A stretch of DNA of 64,000 nt. Source: Hyphomicrobiales bacterium. Lineage in GTDB: Bacteria; Pseudomonadota; Alphaproteobacteria; Rhizobiales; Rhizobiaceae. Below, piece by piece: positions 1 through 8,484 of the stretch. The translations under genes and the position numbers were made by a program. The notes under the pieces are model-generated. The model searched no databases. It was not told the origin of the DNA and saw nothing but the letters and a program-made list of their open reading frames with translations. The stretch lies in assembly GCA_900472175.1 (NCBI GenBank), contig UCHD01000007.1, forward strand, positions 1 to 64,000, written 5' to 3'. How positions within the stretch are numbered: the first letter of the stretch is position 1; each line of letters starts with the position of its first letter.

Positions 1-222
1 ACGTTCGCAGCCTCCTTGCGGGAGACCACGAGGCTTTCCGTGGAGCGCCAGCCCTGCCTCGCCGCAAACGTCTTGCGGTGTATCCGTGACAGAACTCCAT
101 GATCATGACACGGTTTTTCAGAGCGGGGATTTTGGAGGAAGACGATTCCGATAAAACTGTTCGATTTCAACGCGCAGACATGTAGCATCGCGTTTGAACG
201 TCCACGCCAAAAGGGGAAAATC

Positions 223-675
223 ATGCTTTTGAGAATGGAAGCCAAACTCGCCGGCGTCTGCACGCCGGTTTTTACCAGTCATCCGGTTCGCTGGCTGGGG
301 CTCGTGGCCTTGTGCTCGATCTTTATCCTGAGTGGCGTGACCAAGCTCATGGATTTCAACGCAGCCGTCGCCGAAATGGAACGATACGCGCTTTTACCGG
401 CAAGACCGATCGCCGCCGTGGTCATCCTCTTCCAGCTGAGCGCTTCGGTCATGGTCATCAGCGGTTTCATGCGGTGGATCGGCGCTCTGTCTCTGGCGGT
501 GTTTACAGTGGCTGCCACATTCATTGCGCTGCGCTTCTGGGAAATGCCGATGGGACAGGAGCGTTTCATGGCGATGAACTTCTTCTTTGAACATCTCGGA
601 CTGGCCGGAGCCTTTCTTCTCGTCGCCTGGTACGATCTGCACAAATGGCGCAGGGGCGAGACGGACTGGAGCTGA
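223..675 (+). CDS. DoxX family membrane protein
   Basis: This 150-residue protein is very hydrophobic, with about four membrane segments (roughly residues 25-45, 60-82, 84-104 and 122-140). It has the DoxX-type N-terminal pattern in which the first helix ends in a short SGVTKL motif. DoxX-family proteins are small inner-membrane proteins linked loosely to redox or thiol stress, and no reaction can be assigned here. The start is supported by an AAGGGGAAAATC stretch just before the ATG. It lies 109 bp upstream of a hydrolase gene on the same strand and may be co-transcribed with it. The family call is fairly firm; the function is open. Confidence 0.75.
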   Translation: MLLRMEAKLAGVCTPVFTSHPVRWLGLVALCSIFILSGVTKLMDFNAAVAEMERYALLPARPIAAVVILFQLSASVMVISGFMRWIGALSLAVFTVAATFIALRFWEMPMGQERFMAMNFFFEHLGLAGAFLLVAWYDLHKWRRGETDWS

Positions 676-784
676 TCTGCAAATCCCTGCTCACTTGCCA
701 ATTTAATGATGTTGCCGCCAGCGCAAACGGCGGGCATTCTGCCATCTTGCCTTTCACCCTGTCCTCTCAGAAGGAAACGTACGA

Positions 785-1615
785 ATGAGCAGCATCACCA
801 CAAACGACGGAACGGAAATCTTCTACAAGGATTGGGGTCCGCGCGACGCGCAGCCGATCGTCTTCCATCACGGCTGGCCGCTCAGCGCCGACGACTGGGA
901 CAACCAGATGCTCTATTTTCTGGCGCAAGGATTTCGCGTCATCGCCCATGACCGGCGCGGCCATGGGCGCTCGACGCAGACATCGGGCGGCCACGAAATG
1001 GATACCTATGCCGCCGATGTCGCCGCTCTCGCTGACGCGCTCGACCTCAAGAACGCTTTCCATGTCGGACACTCCACCGGCGGCGGCGAGGTCGTCCACT
1101 ATGTGGCGCGCGCCAAGCCGGGCCGCGTCGGAAAGGCTGTCATCGTCGGTGCCGTTCCACCGGTCATGGTGAAATCCGACAAGAACCCCGGCGGATTGCC
1201 GATCGACGTCTTCGACGGCCTGCGCAGCGCGCTGGTGGCAAACCGCGCCCAGTTCTTTATCGATGTGCCATCCGGCCCCTTCTATGGCTTCAACCGCCCG
1301 GGCGCCAAGGTTTCGCAGGGGCTGATCGACAATTGGTGGCGGCAGGGCATGATGGGCGCCGCCAATGCCCATTACGAATGCATCAAGGCCTTTTCCGAAA
1401 CCGATTTCACCGAGGACCTCAAGAAGATCGACGTTCCGGTGCTGGTCCTGCATGGAACCGACGACCAGATCGTTCCTTATGATGACTCCGCACCGCTTTC
1501 GGCAAAACTGCTGAAGAACGGAACGCTGAAGAGCTATGACGGGCTTCCGCACGGCATGCTCTCAACCCATCCGGAGATTCTCAATCCGGATATGCTGGCT
1601 TTCTTCAAGGGGTAA
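785..1615 (+). CDS. Alpha/beta hydrolase, cofactor-free chloroperoxidase/arylesterase type
   Basis: A 276-residue alpha/beta-hydrolase of the length usual for non-haem (cofactor-free) haloperoxidases and arylesterases. The catalytic triad can be read directly: Ser97 in the nucleophile elbow GHSTGG, Asp226 or Asp227 in HGTDDQIVP, and His256 in LPHGM. The oxyanion-hole HGWP motif is near residue 29. There is no signal peptide, so it should be cytoplasmic. Such enzymes hydrolyse esters and, with organic acids, form peracids in vitro; the natural substrate is unknown. The DoxX gene upstream is on the same strand. Confidence is high for the fold and active site, low for the substrate. Confidence 0.85.
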   Translation: MSSITTNDGTEIFYKDWGPRDAQPIVFHHGWPLSADDWDNQMLYFLAQGFRVIAHDRRGHGRSTQTSGGHEMDTYAADVAALADALDLKNAFHVGHSTGGGEVVHYVARAKPGRVGKAVIVGAVPPVMVKSDKNPGGLPIDVFDGLRSALVANRAQFFIDVPSGPFYGFNRPGAKVSQGLIDNWWRQGMMGAANAHYECIKAFSETDFTEDLKKIDVPVLVLHGTDDQIVPYDDSAPLSAKLLKNGTLKSYDGLPHGMLSTHPEILNPDMLAFFKG

Positions 1616-1635
1616 GAGCACTGGCGGCATATCAG

Positions 1636-1687
1636 CCCCTCATCCGCCCTGTTGGGCACCTTCTCCCCGTTTTGACGGGGAGAAGGG
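1636..1687. repeat. Rhizobial palindromic intergenic repeat, copy 1
   Basis: The element starts CCCCTCATCC, contains CACCTTCTCCCC, and closes with a GGGGAGAAGG arm that pairs with TTCTCCCC. The same arrangement recurs at 28676-28726. Short GC-rich palindromes of this kind are scattered between genes in Rhizobiaceae. It lies 21 bp after the hydrolase stop codon and could act as an RNA hairpin at the transcript end. Confidence 0.6.
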
Positions 1688-1757
1688 ACAAGCGGCCAAA
1701 AAAATCCGGCTGCGGGGAAAGCCGGGCTTTCGGGGAAGACGTCAGAAACAGTGGCAC

Positions 1758-1934
1758 CTATTCGCAGACGCGGACCTTCTTGACGATCCGGTTGCCATCA
1801 TAATCGTAGGTTCTGACCTTCTTGACGTGGCAATAGGGCCGGCAGTCGTCGTTGTAATAGCCGGCCTGCGACGGAGCGGCGAAAGAAGCGGCGGCAATGA
1901 TGGCAACGGCGGCGGTCAGAACGAACGTGCGCAT
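1758..1934 (-). CDS. Small secreted cysteine-containing protein
   Basis: A 58-residue protein whose first 24 residues are a typical Sec signal peptide (MRTFVLTAAVAIIAAASF, then a cleavage-type PSQAG). The mature part is only about 35 residues, basic and tyrosine-rich, with a CRPYC motif and a third cysteine next to the C-terminus. The start is chosen because AAGGAGAGA lies about 8 bases before this ATG; longer in-frame starts lack a ribosome binding site. Small exported proteins with this 'CRPYCHVKK' look are common as hypotheticals in Rhizobiales. No function is known. Confidence 0.6.
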   Translation of the reverse strand: MRTFVLTAAVAIIAAASFAAPSQAGYYNDDCRPYCHVKKVRTYDYDGNRIVKKVRVCE

Positions 1935-2316
1935 GCGGGGGTCTCTCCTTGAAGTCATTTGGATGAGCCTCCTCATCCCGTGACCGGACAATCCCACAGG
2001 CCGGATACCGGCGCTGTTCCGGATGGAACAGGGATTGCTTATTTTCGCGGCCTGCCATCAAACAGAAGCAAGTCCAGCGTGCGCCGCAGGATGACGGTTA
2101 TGGAGTAGATGAGTTTGCGCATTGGTTGTTCCATCGGCAAGACCGGAGAGATGTCCGGCCGATGGAGAATCCCACAGCTGCGCAAGGCCGCCCGTTCCGG
2201 CAGGAACTGACATTTCGCGCACAATTCTTTCCAAAACTGCATTTTCCTTGAACGGAAGTTGCGTTAAGAACGCGCCAACATCTGACACGCCCACCCTTCG
2301 ATATGAGGAATGCCCC
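1935..2316. other. Intergenic region between small secreted protein and leuB
   Basis: A 382-bp gap that should hold the divergent promoters of leuB (plus strand) and the small secreted protein (minus strand). I see a short hairpin (CCGGAGAGATGTCCGG, about 2144-2160) and one possible 27-codon minus-strand ORF listed separately. There is no clear leucine-rich leader peptide on the plus strand. Confidence 0.5.
2039..2122 (-). CDS. Possible 27-residue membrane-like small ORF
   Basis: The ORF reads [17 protein letters not shown] followed by a leucine run and a basic C-terminus. Third codon positions are GC-rich like the neighbouring genes, and GGAA lies seven bases before the ATG. One amphipathic or membrane-spanning helix could form. 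I do not recognise it, and an ORF of this size can arise by chance. It is on the strand opposite leuB, so it is not a leader peptide for that gene. Confidence 0.25.
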   Translation of the reverse strand: MRKLIYSITVILRRTLDLLLFDGRPRK

Positions 2317-3429
2317 ATGACAGTGCGCAATCTTTTCCTTCTGCCCGGCGACGGTATCGGCCCGGAAGCCATGGCGGAAGTCCGCAAAATCATCGCCTAC
2401 ATGAACGCCGAAATGGCCGGTGGCTTCACGACCGACGAAGGTCTTGTCGGCGGCTGCGCCTACGACGCGCATGGTGCTGCGATTTCCGACGCCGACATGG
2501 CAAAGGCAATGGCGGCGGATGCCGTCCTGTTCGGTGCCGTCGGCGGCCCGAAATGGGATGACGTGCCCTACGACGTGCGCCCGGAAGCCGGCCTCCTGCG
2601 CCTGCGCAAGGACATGCAGCTGTTTGCAAACCTGCGCCCGGCGATCTGCTATCCGGCGCTCTCCGATGCTTCATCGCTGAAGCCGGAACTGGTCGAAGGC
2701 CTCGACATCCTGATCGTGCGCGAACTGACCGGCGGCGTCTATTTCGGCGAGCCAAAGGAGATCATCGATCTCGGCAACGGCCAGAAGCGCGGCATCGACA
2801 CGCAGGTCTACGATACCTACGAGATCGAGCGCATTGCCGGCGTCGCCTTCGAACTGGCCCGCACCCGCGGCAACCGCGTCTGCTCGATGGAAAAGCGCAA
2901 CGTCATGAAGTCGGGCGTGTTGTGGAACCAGGTGGTGACGGCAACGCACAAGGCAAAATATTCCGACGTCGCGCTCGATCACATGCTGGCCGATGCCGGC
3001 GGCATGCAGCTCGTTCGTGCGCCTAAGCAGTTCGACGTCATCGTTACCGACAACCTGTTCGGCGACATGCTGTCCGACGTTGCCGCCATGCTCACCGGTT
3101 CGCTCGGCATGCTGCCGTCCGCTTCGCTCGGCGCCCCCGATGCCACGACCGGCAAGCGCAAGGCGCTTTATGAGCCGGTCCACGGCTCGGCCCCGGACAT
3201 TGCCGGCAAGGGCATTGCCAACCCGATCGCCATGATTGCCTCGTTTGCCATGTGCCTGCGCTACTCCTTCAACCTCGTGAAGGAAGCCGACAACCTGGAA
3301 AAGGCGATCGCCAACGTTCTCGACAAGGGTGTGCGCACCGGCGATATCATGGCCGATGGCGCACGCAAAGTCGGCACCGTCGAAATGGGCGATGCTATCC
3401 TCGCGGAGTTCAAGGCGCTTTCGGCTTAA
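2317..3429 (+). CDS. leuB: 3-isopropylmalate dehydrogenase
   Basis: LeuB oxidatively decarboxylates (2R,3S)-3-isopropylmalate with NAD in leucine biosynthesis, in the cytoplasm. The 370-residue protein begins [17 protein letters not shown], where the GDGIGPE motif is diagnostic of the family. It has the [14 protein letters not shown] substrate-arginine segment near residues 95-108 and the [10 protein letters not shown] metal/substrate segment near residue 246. The C-terminal half has [18 protein letters not shown]. The open frame extends further upstream, but GAGGA ahead of the ATG at 2317 and the family N-terminus fix the start. It appears monocistronic, with a terminator just downstream. 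Confidence 0.97.
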   Translation: MTVRNLFLLPGDGIGPEAMAEVRKIIAYMNAEMAGGFTTDEGLVGGCAYDAHGAAISDADMAKAMAADAVLFGAVGGPKWDDVPYDVRPEAGLLRLRKDMQLFANLRPAICYPALSDASSLKPELVEGLDILIVRELTGGVYFGEPKEIIDLGNGQKRGIDTQVYDTYEIERIAGVAFELARTRGNRVCSMEKRNVMKSGVLWNQVVTATHKAKYSDVALDHMLADAGGMQLVRAPKQFDVIVTDNLFGDMLSDVAAMLTGSLGMLPSASLGAPDATTGKRKALYEPVHGSAPDIAGKGIANPIAMIASFAMCLRYSFNLVKEADNLEKAIANVLDKGVRTGDIMADGARKVGTVEMGDAILAEFKALSA

Positions 3430-3453
3430 ATTCTGCCGGATTGACAGTATTGG

Positions 3454-3487
3454 ACGGCATCCGGATTACGGTCCGGATGCCGTTTTT
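3454..3487 (+). terminator. Rho-independent terminator of leuB
   Basis: Stem ACGGCATCCGG / CCGGATGCCGT (11 bp) with an 8-base loop, followed by TTTTTG. It starts 25 bp after the leuB stop codon. Confidence 0.85.
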
Positions 3488-3551
3488 GTTTGGGAGGGGT
3501 TGATTCCGCTCCGCAGATTCACAAGTTTGGCCGAATAGCCGTTTTAGTCCT

Positions 3552-3671
3552 CGTCATTCCTGCGCTCGTCACAGGAATCCAGCGACGCGGCGTCTGCCGC
3601 GTCAAAGAGTCTTCTGCAGCGCAGACGCGCCGCAACTGGATCCCCGCCACAAGGGCTCATATGACGGAGGA
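3552..3671. repeat. 120-bp imperfect inverted repeat (rhizobial intergenic palindrome)
   Basis: The left arm (3552-3597) begins CGTCATTCCTGCGCTCGTC and contains GGAATCCAG. The right arm (3626-3671), read in reverse complement, begins CGTCAT, contains GGATCCAG and ends CGTCTGC like the left arm. The arms are both 46 bases and align end to end without gaps, with many compensating differences, around a loop of about 28 bases. It matches the style of mobile palindromic units common in Rhizobiaceae. Confidence 0.55.
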
Positions 3672-3703
3672 AGGAAGGGGCGCCATGCCAAGAAAGCACC
3701 TCC

Positions 3704-4399
3704 ATGAACCGACCACTCTCCTCGTCTCTCTGGCTGCTGCTGGCGGCAGCCCTGCTGGTTGTGGCGCTGCTGCCCTTTGACGGCATGATCTCGCAGACGG
3801 CGCAGGCGCTGCCGGGCGGGGTGGTTGCCTTCAACAAGCGGATCACCGATTTCGGTACGTTCGCCTGGATGATCTACGGCTCCGGCTCGATCGTCATCGT
3901 CGCCTATATCCTCCACCGGATATCGCGCAGCGACGGGTTTTCCTCGAAGACGAAGACCGGTTGGCGGTTGGCGCTATATTTCCTTGTAACGATCGGCAGC
4001 GCCAGCATCGTCGTGCATCTGGCAAAGCTGGTGGTCGGCCGGGCGCGGCCCGAACTGTTTGCCGAATATGGCGCTCACAGCATCTCGTTCTTCTCCGGCC
4101 ATGACTGGGTGTTCCAGAGTTTTCCGTCCGGCCATTCCGCCGCCGTCGGCTCGTTCTTTGGCGCTTTTGCCATGCTGGCGCCGCGGCTACGTATCCCGTT
4201 TGCGCTTGGGGCGCTCGCAATCGGCATCAGCCGCGTCGTGGTCGGCGCGCATTATCCGAGCGATGTGGCGGCCGGGCTTTTGGTGGGATTGTGGACGGCA
4301 CTGATGACTGCCTTCTTCTTTGCCCGGCAGAACTGGTTGTTCAGGCTGGACAAGACCGGCTGGCCACGGCCGAAGAACAGTTTTCAGCCTTCGAAGTGA
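3704..4399 (+). CDS. PAP2-family membrane phosphatase
   Basis: A 231-residue integral membrane phosphatase of the type 2 phosphatidic acid phosphatase family. The three catalytic signatures are all present: K108-x6-R115-P116, the PSGH motif at residues 141-144, and S176-R177-x5-H183-x3-D187. An N-terminal signal-anchor helix and at least five further hydrophobic segments place it in the inner membrane with the active site facing the periplasm. Likely substrates are lipid phosphates such as undecaprenyl pyrophosphate or phosphatidyl intermediates; which one cannot be told. The gene follows the palindromic repeat and ends at a shared bidirectional terminator. Confidence 0.9.
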   Translation: MNRPLSSSLWLLLAAALLVVALLPFDGMISQTAQALPGGVVAFNKRITDFGTFAWMIYGSGSIVIVAYILHRISRSDGFSSKTKTGWRLALYFLVTIGSASIVVHLAKLVVGRARPELFAEYGAHSISFFSGHDWVFQSFPSGHSAAVGSFFGAFAMLAPRLRIPFALGALAIGISRVVVGAHYPSDVAAGLLVGLWTALMTAFFFARQNWLFRLDKTGWPRPKNSFQPSK

Positions 4400-4415
4400 C
4401 GGCTAAAGCTCAATG

Positions 4416-4450
4416 AAAAAGCCCGGCGCAAGGGGCTGCGCCGGGCTTTT
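4416..4450. terminator. Bidirectional terminator between PAP2 and MFS genes
   Basis: AAAAA-GCCCGGCGCA, a short loop, then TGCGCCGGGC-TTTT. A-rich and T-rich flanks allow it to serve both converging genes. Confidence 0.85.
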
Positions 4451-4471
4451 CCGTGTCGATATCGGCCTGGA

Positions 4472-6358
4472 TCAATCCATGGCGTGGATATCGCGATCCT
4501 TGGTTTCGGGCAGGAACAGCATGCCGATCACCAGCGTGATGCCTGCGAATATGATCGGGTACCAGAGACCATAGTAGATATCGCCCTGGGCAGCGCTCAT
4601 CGCGAAGGCCGTTGCCGGAAGCAGACCACCGAACCAGCCGTTACCGATATGGTAGGGCAGGGACATGCCGGTGTAGCGGATGCGGGTCGGGAAGAGTTCG
4701 ACAAGCAGCGCTGCGATCGGGCCGTAGACCATGGTCACGTAGATGACGAGTACGGTGAGCACGGCGATGACGGTCAGCCAGCTGACACGTGCCGGATCGG
4801 CGACCATGGAGAAGGAGCCGCCCTTGTCGATGGTGTAAACAGGCATTTCGGTGACGCCTGCAGCTTCTTCCGCCGTCAAGAGCTTGGCCGCAACCAGCTG
4901 TTCGCCGGTCATGGATGCCTTGTCGCCACCGCGAACGGCCGCGGCATCGAGCGCCAGTTCAGGATTGGCGGCAACGAAGCCGTCCAGCTTGCTTTCCGGA
5001 ACCTTGGCCGCGCCACGAACGAGCGGATAACCGGCATCGTGGAGCGCGATGTTGATCTGCTTTTCGAAGGCGGAACCGGATGCCTTGGCCTTGTCGCCAG
5101 CGGCAATCGCGTCATAGCTGGTGACCGTTTCCTCACCGATCTTCACCGTTGCAGGCGAACCGGCGGGGCCGGGAACGACATCATACGGAACCGAGTTGCG
5201 GGTCAGGAACGACGTGGCGATATCGCAGGATGTGGTGAACTTTGCCGTGCCAGTCGGATTGAACTGGAACTTGCAGTCATCCGGAGCGGCCGTGACCGTT
5301 GCGCGGACCGTTTCCTGGGCCTCGGCCAGAGCCGGGTTACCGGCCCAGGTCAATGCCTTGAACAGCGGAAAGTAGGTGAGCATGGCGAGAAGCAGGCCGG
5401 CCATGATGATTGGCTTGCGGCCGATCTTGTCGGACAGCCAGCCGAAGAAGACGAAGAAGCCGGTGCCGATCAACAGCGAGCAGGCGACCATGATGTTTGC
5501 TGCCTGGCCGTCAACCTTGAGGATGTTCTGCAGGAAGAACAGCGCGTAGAACTGGCCGGAATACCAGACGACGGCCTGGCCGACGACGGCACCGAACAGT
5601 GCCAGAAGCGCGATCTTGGCATTTCTCCACTGACCGAAAGCTTCCGTCAGCGGTGCCTTGGAGCCCTTGCCTTCTTCCTTCATCTTCTTGAAGGCCGGCG
5701 ATTCATTCATCTTCATGCGGATCCAGACGGATACGCCGAGCAGGAGGCAGGAGAGCAGGAATGGAATGCGCCAGCCCCAGGCTGCGAAGGCTTCCTTGCC
5801 GAGCAGCATCTGCACGCCGACGATCACCACCAGCGACAGGAACAGACCGAGCGTTGCCGTCGTCTGGATCCAGGAGGTGAAGTAACCGCGTTTACCCTGT
5901 GGCGCGTGTTCGGCCACATAGGTGGCAGCACCGCCATATTCGCCGCCGAGCGCCAGGCCCTGCAGCATGCGCAGCACGATCAGAAGGATCGGGGCGGCAA
6001 TGCCGATCTGCGCGGCACCGGGCAGGATGCCGACGAGAAACGTCGATAGGCCCATGATGACGATGGTGACGAGGAAGGTATATTTACGCCCGACGAGATC
6101 GCCGAGACGGCCGAATACCAGCGCACCGAACGGACGCACGAGGAAGCCCGCCGCAAAGGCAAGCAAAGCGAAGATGTTGCGGGTGGTTTCAGGATATTGG
6201 GAAAAGAAGGTCGCGCCGATATAGACGGCCAGCGAACCGTAGAGATAAAAATCATACCACTCGAAGATCGTACCGAGCGAAGAGGCGAAAATCACCTTCT
6301 TCTGCTCGCCCGTCATCGGTGCGCTTTTTGCACCGGACGCTGCTGCGACATCTGCCAT
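4472..6358 (-). CDS. MHS-type MFS transporter with large periplasmic insertion
   Basis: A 628-residue major facilitator, about 180 residues longer than the usual metabolite:H+ symporters (ProP/ShiA/KgtP-like). The N-terminal half has the typical FEWYDFYLYG opening and the GRLGDLVGRK loop 2-3 motif. The second half has GWLSDKIGRKP at loop 8-9. The extra material, roughly residues 338-523, sits between TM9 and TM10. It is therefore predicted to be periplasmic, and it contains a Cys pair (DDCKF ... TSCD) that could form a disulfide. The last segment carries the ELFPTRIRYTG motif. The substrate is probably a carboxylate or betaine-like solute. Transcribed alone from the 160-bp gap upstream. Confidence 0.85.
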   Translation of the reverse strand: MADVAAASGAKSAPMTGEQKKVIFASSLGTIFEWYDFYLYGSLAVYIGATFFSQYPETTRNIFALLAFAAGFLVRPFGALVFGRLGDLVGRKYTFLVTIVIMGLSTFLVGILPGAAQIGIAAPILLIVLRMLQGLALGGEYGGAATYVAEHAPQGKRGYFTSWIQTTATLGLFLSLVVIVGVQMLLGKEAFAAWGWRIPFLLSCLLLGVSVWIRMKMNESPAFKKMKEEGKGSKAPLTEAFGQWRNAKIALLALFGAVVGQAVVWYSGQFYALFFLQNILKVDGQAANIMVACSLLIGTGFFVFFGWLSDKIGRKPIIMAGLLLAMLTYFPLFKALTWAGNPALAEAQETVRATVTAAPDDCKFQFNPTGTAKFTTSCDIATSFLTRNSVPYDVVPGPAGSPATVKIGEETVTSYDAIAAGDKAKASGSAFEKQINIALHDAGYPLVRGAAKVPESKLDGFVAANPELALDAAAVRGGDKASMTGEQLVAAKLLTAEEAAGVTEMPVYTIDKGGSFSMVADPARVSWLTVIAVLTVLVIYVTMVYGPIAALLVELFPTRIRYTGMSLPYHIGNGWFGGLLPATAFAMSAAQGDIYYGLWYPIIFAGITLVIGMLFLPETKDRDIHAMD

Positions 6359-6518
6359 TTCGTTTGTCCTCCACTCAAAAACGGCTTTGTGCGCACCCTT
6401 GAATGCTTCGGAATCCTCCCTGATACCGAAGCGGAATACGCCATGAAACCAAAATGGCAGAAAACACCCTGAGGTGGCAGAGCGGCTTTGGGATTATGAC
6501 TTTAGTCGAATGCGTCGA

Positions 6519-7790
6519 TCAGGCGCGCAGCGCAGCAGCCGGGGATTGGCGATAGGCGAGAAGCGCCGGCGCAAGCGCAAGCATGGCGGAGAATAGCACG
6601 ATGGCCGCCACGCTCTTCAGATCGTCACGGATGAAACCAACCGGCAGAACAATGCCGCTTTCACCCGAAAACATCGCCGACAGCATCATCGCGGCACCGT
6701 AGCCGATGGCAAAGCCGAAGAGAATGCCAAGCGCGATCAGGATGAAAAGCTCCAGCCAGACGATCGCAAGAACAGCCGATTGCGGCGCACCAAAAGCCCT
6801 CAGCGCGCCGATCTGGCGGCGCCGTTGGCCGATATGCATGACCGTGACCATCAGGACGGCGGCAGCAACGAGGATCTGCGCCCCGACGGCAACGGCCGAC
6901 AGAACACGTTTGGCATCGCCAAGCGTCGCGTAGAGATTGGTCAGCACCTCGCCCGGGAAAACCGCAAGGGTACCGTTGCCGCGATAATCCTGCCGCAACT
7001 TGTAGGCGTCGGCGATGGTTTTCGGCTTGACGAGAATGGCAGGAAGACCGGGTGCTTCCGCCGTCCAGTTTTCATCAAGGGGAGCATCCGGGTCGACATG
7101 ACCATGCCCGTGACCACCGGCGTGATCCTCATGCCCAGGGTCTTCCGCGTGATGAGCTTCGGCAGCGTGATCGTGCTCATCCGCATGTCCGCCCATTCCG
7201 TGCAGGTTCCAGACCGACTGGATCGGCACCAGGATCGCCCGGTCCCAGGACGTACCGGTTGCCGCCATCCGGCCGGTGATCCGATAGGCGAGTTCGGTGT
7301 GGGTTTCACCGCCGAGTGCGGCAAGTCCGTGGGTCGGCTTGACCTCATAACCGAGCGGCAACGTCACGCCCGCGCCGATGACGGCTTCGCCTGCCTTGGA
7401 AAATACCCGGCCTTCCTTCAGTGCCGACAAATTGGTGGTGAGCGCGGTGGACGTGCCGACGATCGGATAGCCTGAGAAGGAATCGCCGAAGCCGACGGGC
7501 GCGGCCCAGGCAACGCGCGGATCTGCGGCAAGCTTGCCCAGCACATTGCCCGGCATCAGGGGCAGGGGAGAGGGCTGCAGGAAAACGGAGGAAAGCAGCA
7601 GTTGCGTTTCGCTGCCGGGTGCACCGACCACGAGGTCGAACCGGTCGGCGGCGCGGGCACTGCCGAGCCGGAGCGCCCGTTCCTGCAACGTGACTGCGAC
7701 GCCAAGCGCGGTGGCAAAGGCGATCAGAAGCACGATGACGAGCGAGCCCGCCCAGAGACGGCGCAGATCGGCAAGGATGAAACGGGTCAT
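6519..7790 (-). CDS. FtsX/MacB-type ABC permease with His-rich periplasmic loop
   Basis: A 423-residue permease with one N-terminal and three C-terminal membrane helices around a large periplasmic domain, the MacB/LolC/FtsX architecture. The C-terminal core shows the usual RRRQIGALRAFGA loop between helices. Inside the periplasmic domain, residues about 196-236 are extremely rich in His, Asp and Glu (HADEHDHAAEAHH, then HGHGHVDPDAP), a classic transition-metal-binding tract. It overlaps the ATPase gene upstream by 4 bp, so the two are translationally coupled. Type VII ABC systems of this kind usually move lipids or proteins or transmit force rather than import solutes. A link to zinc or another metal is inferred from the loop. 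Confidence 0.85.
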   Translation of the reverse strand: MTRFILADLRRLWAGSLVIVLLIAFATALGVAVTLQERALRLGSARAADRFDLVVGAPGSETQLLLSSVFLQPSPLPLMPGNVLGKLAADPRVAWAAPVGFGDSFSGYPIVGTSTALTTNLSALKEGRVFSKAGEAVIGAGVTLPLGYEVKPTHGLAALGGETHTELAYRITGRMAATGTSWDRAILVPIQSVWNLHGMGGHADEHDHAAEAHHAEDPGHEDHAGGHGHGHVDPDAPLDENWTAEAPGLPAILVKPKTIADAYKLRQDYRGNGTLAVFPGEVLTNLYATLGDAKRVLSAVAVGAQILVAAAVLMVTVMHIGQRRRQIGALRAFGAPQSAVLAIVWLELFILIALGILFGFAIGYGAAMMLSAMFSGESGIVLPVGFIRDDLKSVAAIVLFSAMLALAPALLAYRQSPAAALRA

Positions 7791-8479
7791 GCCGCCTTCT
7801 CCCGATGGGCGCGGTCCGAGGCGACCCGCCCGGCGGACAACGTGATGCGGCGATCAAGCTGACCTGTCAGGCGCGGATCGTGCGAGACGACAATCAGCGT
7901 ACTCTCGTTACTGACGGAAAGATCGATCAACAGGCGGGCAACCGCGTCGCCGCTTTCGCTGTCCAGGCTGGCCGTTGGCTCATCGGCGATCAGAACGCCG
8001 GGTTTGCGCAGCAGCGCCCGGGCAATCGCCACACGCTGCATTTCACCCCGGGACATGGTCTCGATTTTCTGATCGGCGCGGCAAAGGCCGACGGCATAGA
8101 GCAGCATCAGCGCCCGGTCGGGATCGCCGGGTTTCATCGCGCGCGACAGGCGGGCGGGCAGGAGGATGTTGTCGACCGCGCTCAGGCCCGGAAAGAGATG
8201 GAAATCCTGCATGATCAGGCCGATATGCGCCCCGCGCCAGCGATCGCGGCCGCGCTCGGACATTCCGGCAATATCGGCATCACCCCAGCGGATAGAACCG
8301 CCCGCTGCACAGCGCTCAAGCCCGGTGAGGATGCTCACCAACGTGCTCTTGCCCGAGCCCGAAGCGCCGGTGACCGCGATACGGCTACCGGCTGCAATGG
8401 CCAGAGAGGGGATATCGAGGACAGGGGAAAGGAGGCCGGGATAAGAAACGGAAATCCGGCTAAGTTCTAGCGATAACAT
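7787..8479 (-). CDS. ABC transporter ATPase, LolD/MacB type
   Basis: A 230-residue nucleotide-binding subunit. Walker A is GASGSGKST at residues 38-46, the signature reads MSRGEMQRVAIARAL, and Walker B is VLIADEPTAS followed by the switch His in VVSHD. It is in the size class of LolD and FtsE. The stop overlaps the permease start by 4 bp and only 5 bp separate its start from the exported CxxC protein upstream, so the three genes form one operon. The partner permease is the His-rich protein encoded next to it. Confidence is high for the ATPase role. Confidence 0.92.
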   Translation of the reverse strand: MLSLELSRISVSYPGLLSPVLDIPSLAIAAGSRIAVTGASGSGKSTLVSILTGLERCAAGGSIRWGDADIAGMSERGRDRWRGAHIGLIMQDFHLFPGLSAVDNILLPARLSRAMKPGDPDRALMLLYAVGLCRADQKIETMSRGEMQRVAIARALLRKPGVLIADEPTASLDSESGDAVARLLIDLSVSNESTLIVVSHDPRLTGQLDRRITLSAGRVASDRAHREKAA

Positions 8480-8484
8480 CCGGG

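Noticed and set aside
1-222. Possible C-terminus of a gene ending near position 102, or a minus-strand start near 100
   Set aside because: Only about 33 codons are visible, with no recognisable motif. The remainder up to the DoxX gene shows no gene, so neither reading can be supported.
4484-6049. 521-codon plus-strand open frame opposite the MFS transporter
   Set aside because: Shadow of codon bias. The product is Glu/Asp/Arg-rich with no domain, while the minus strand encodes a clear MFS protein.
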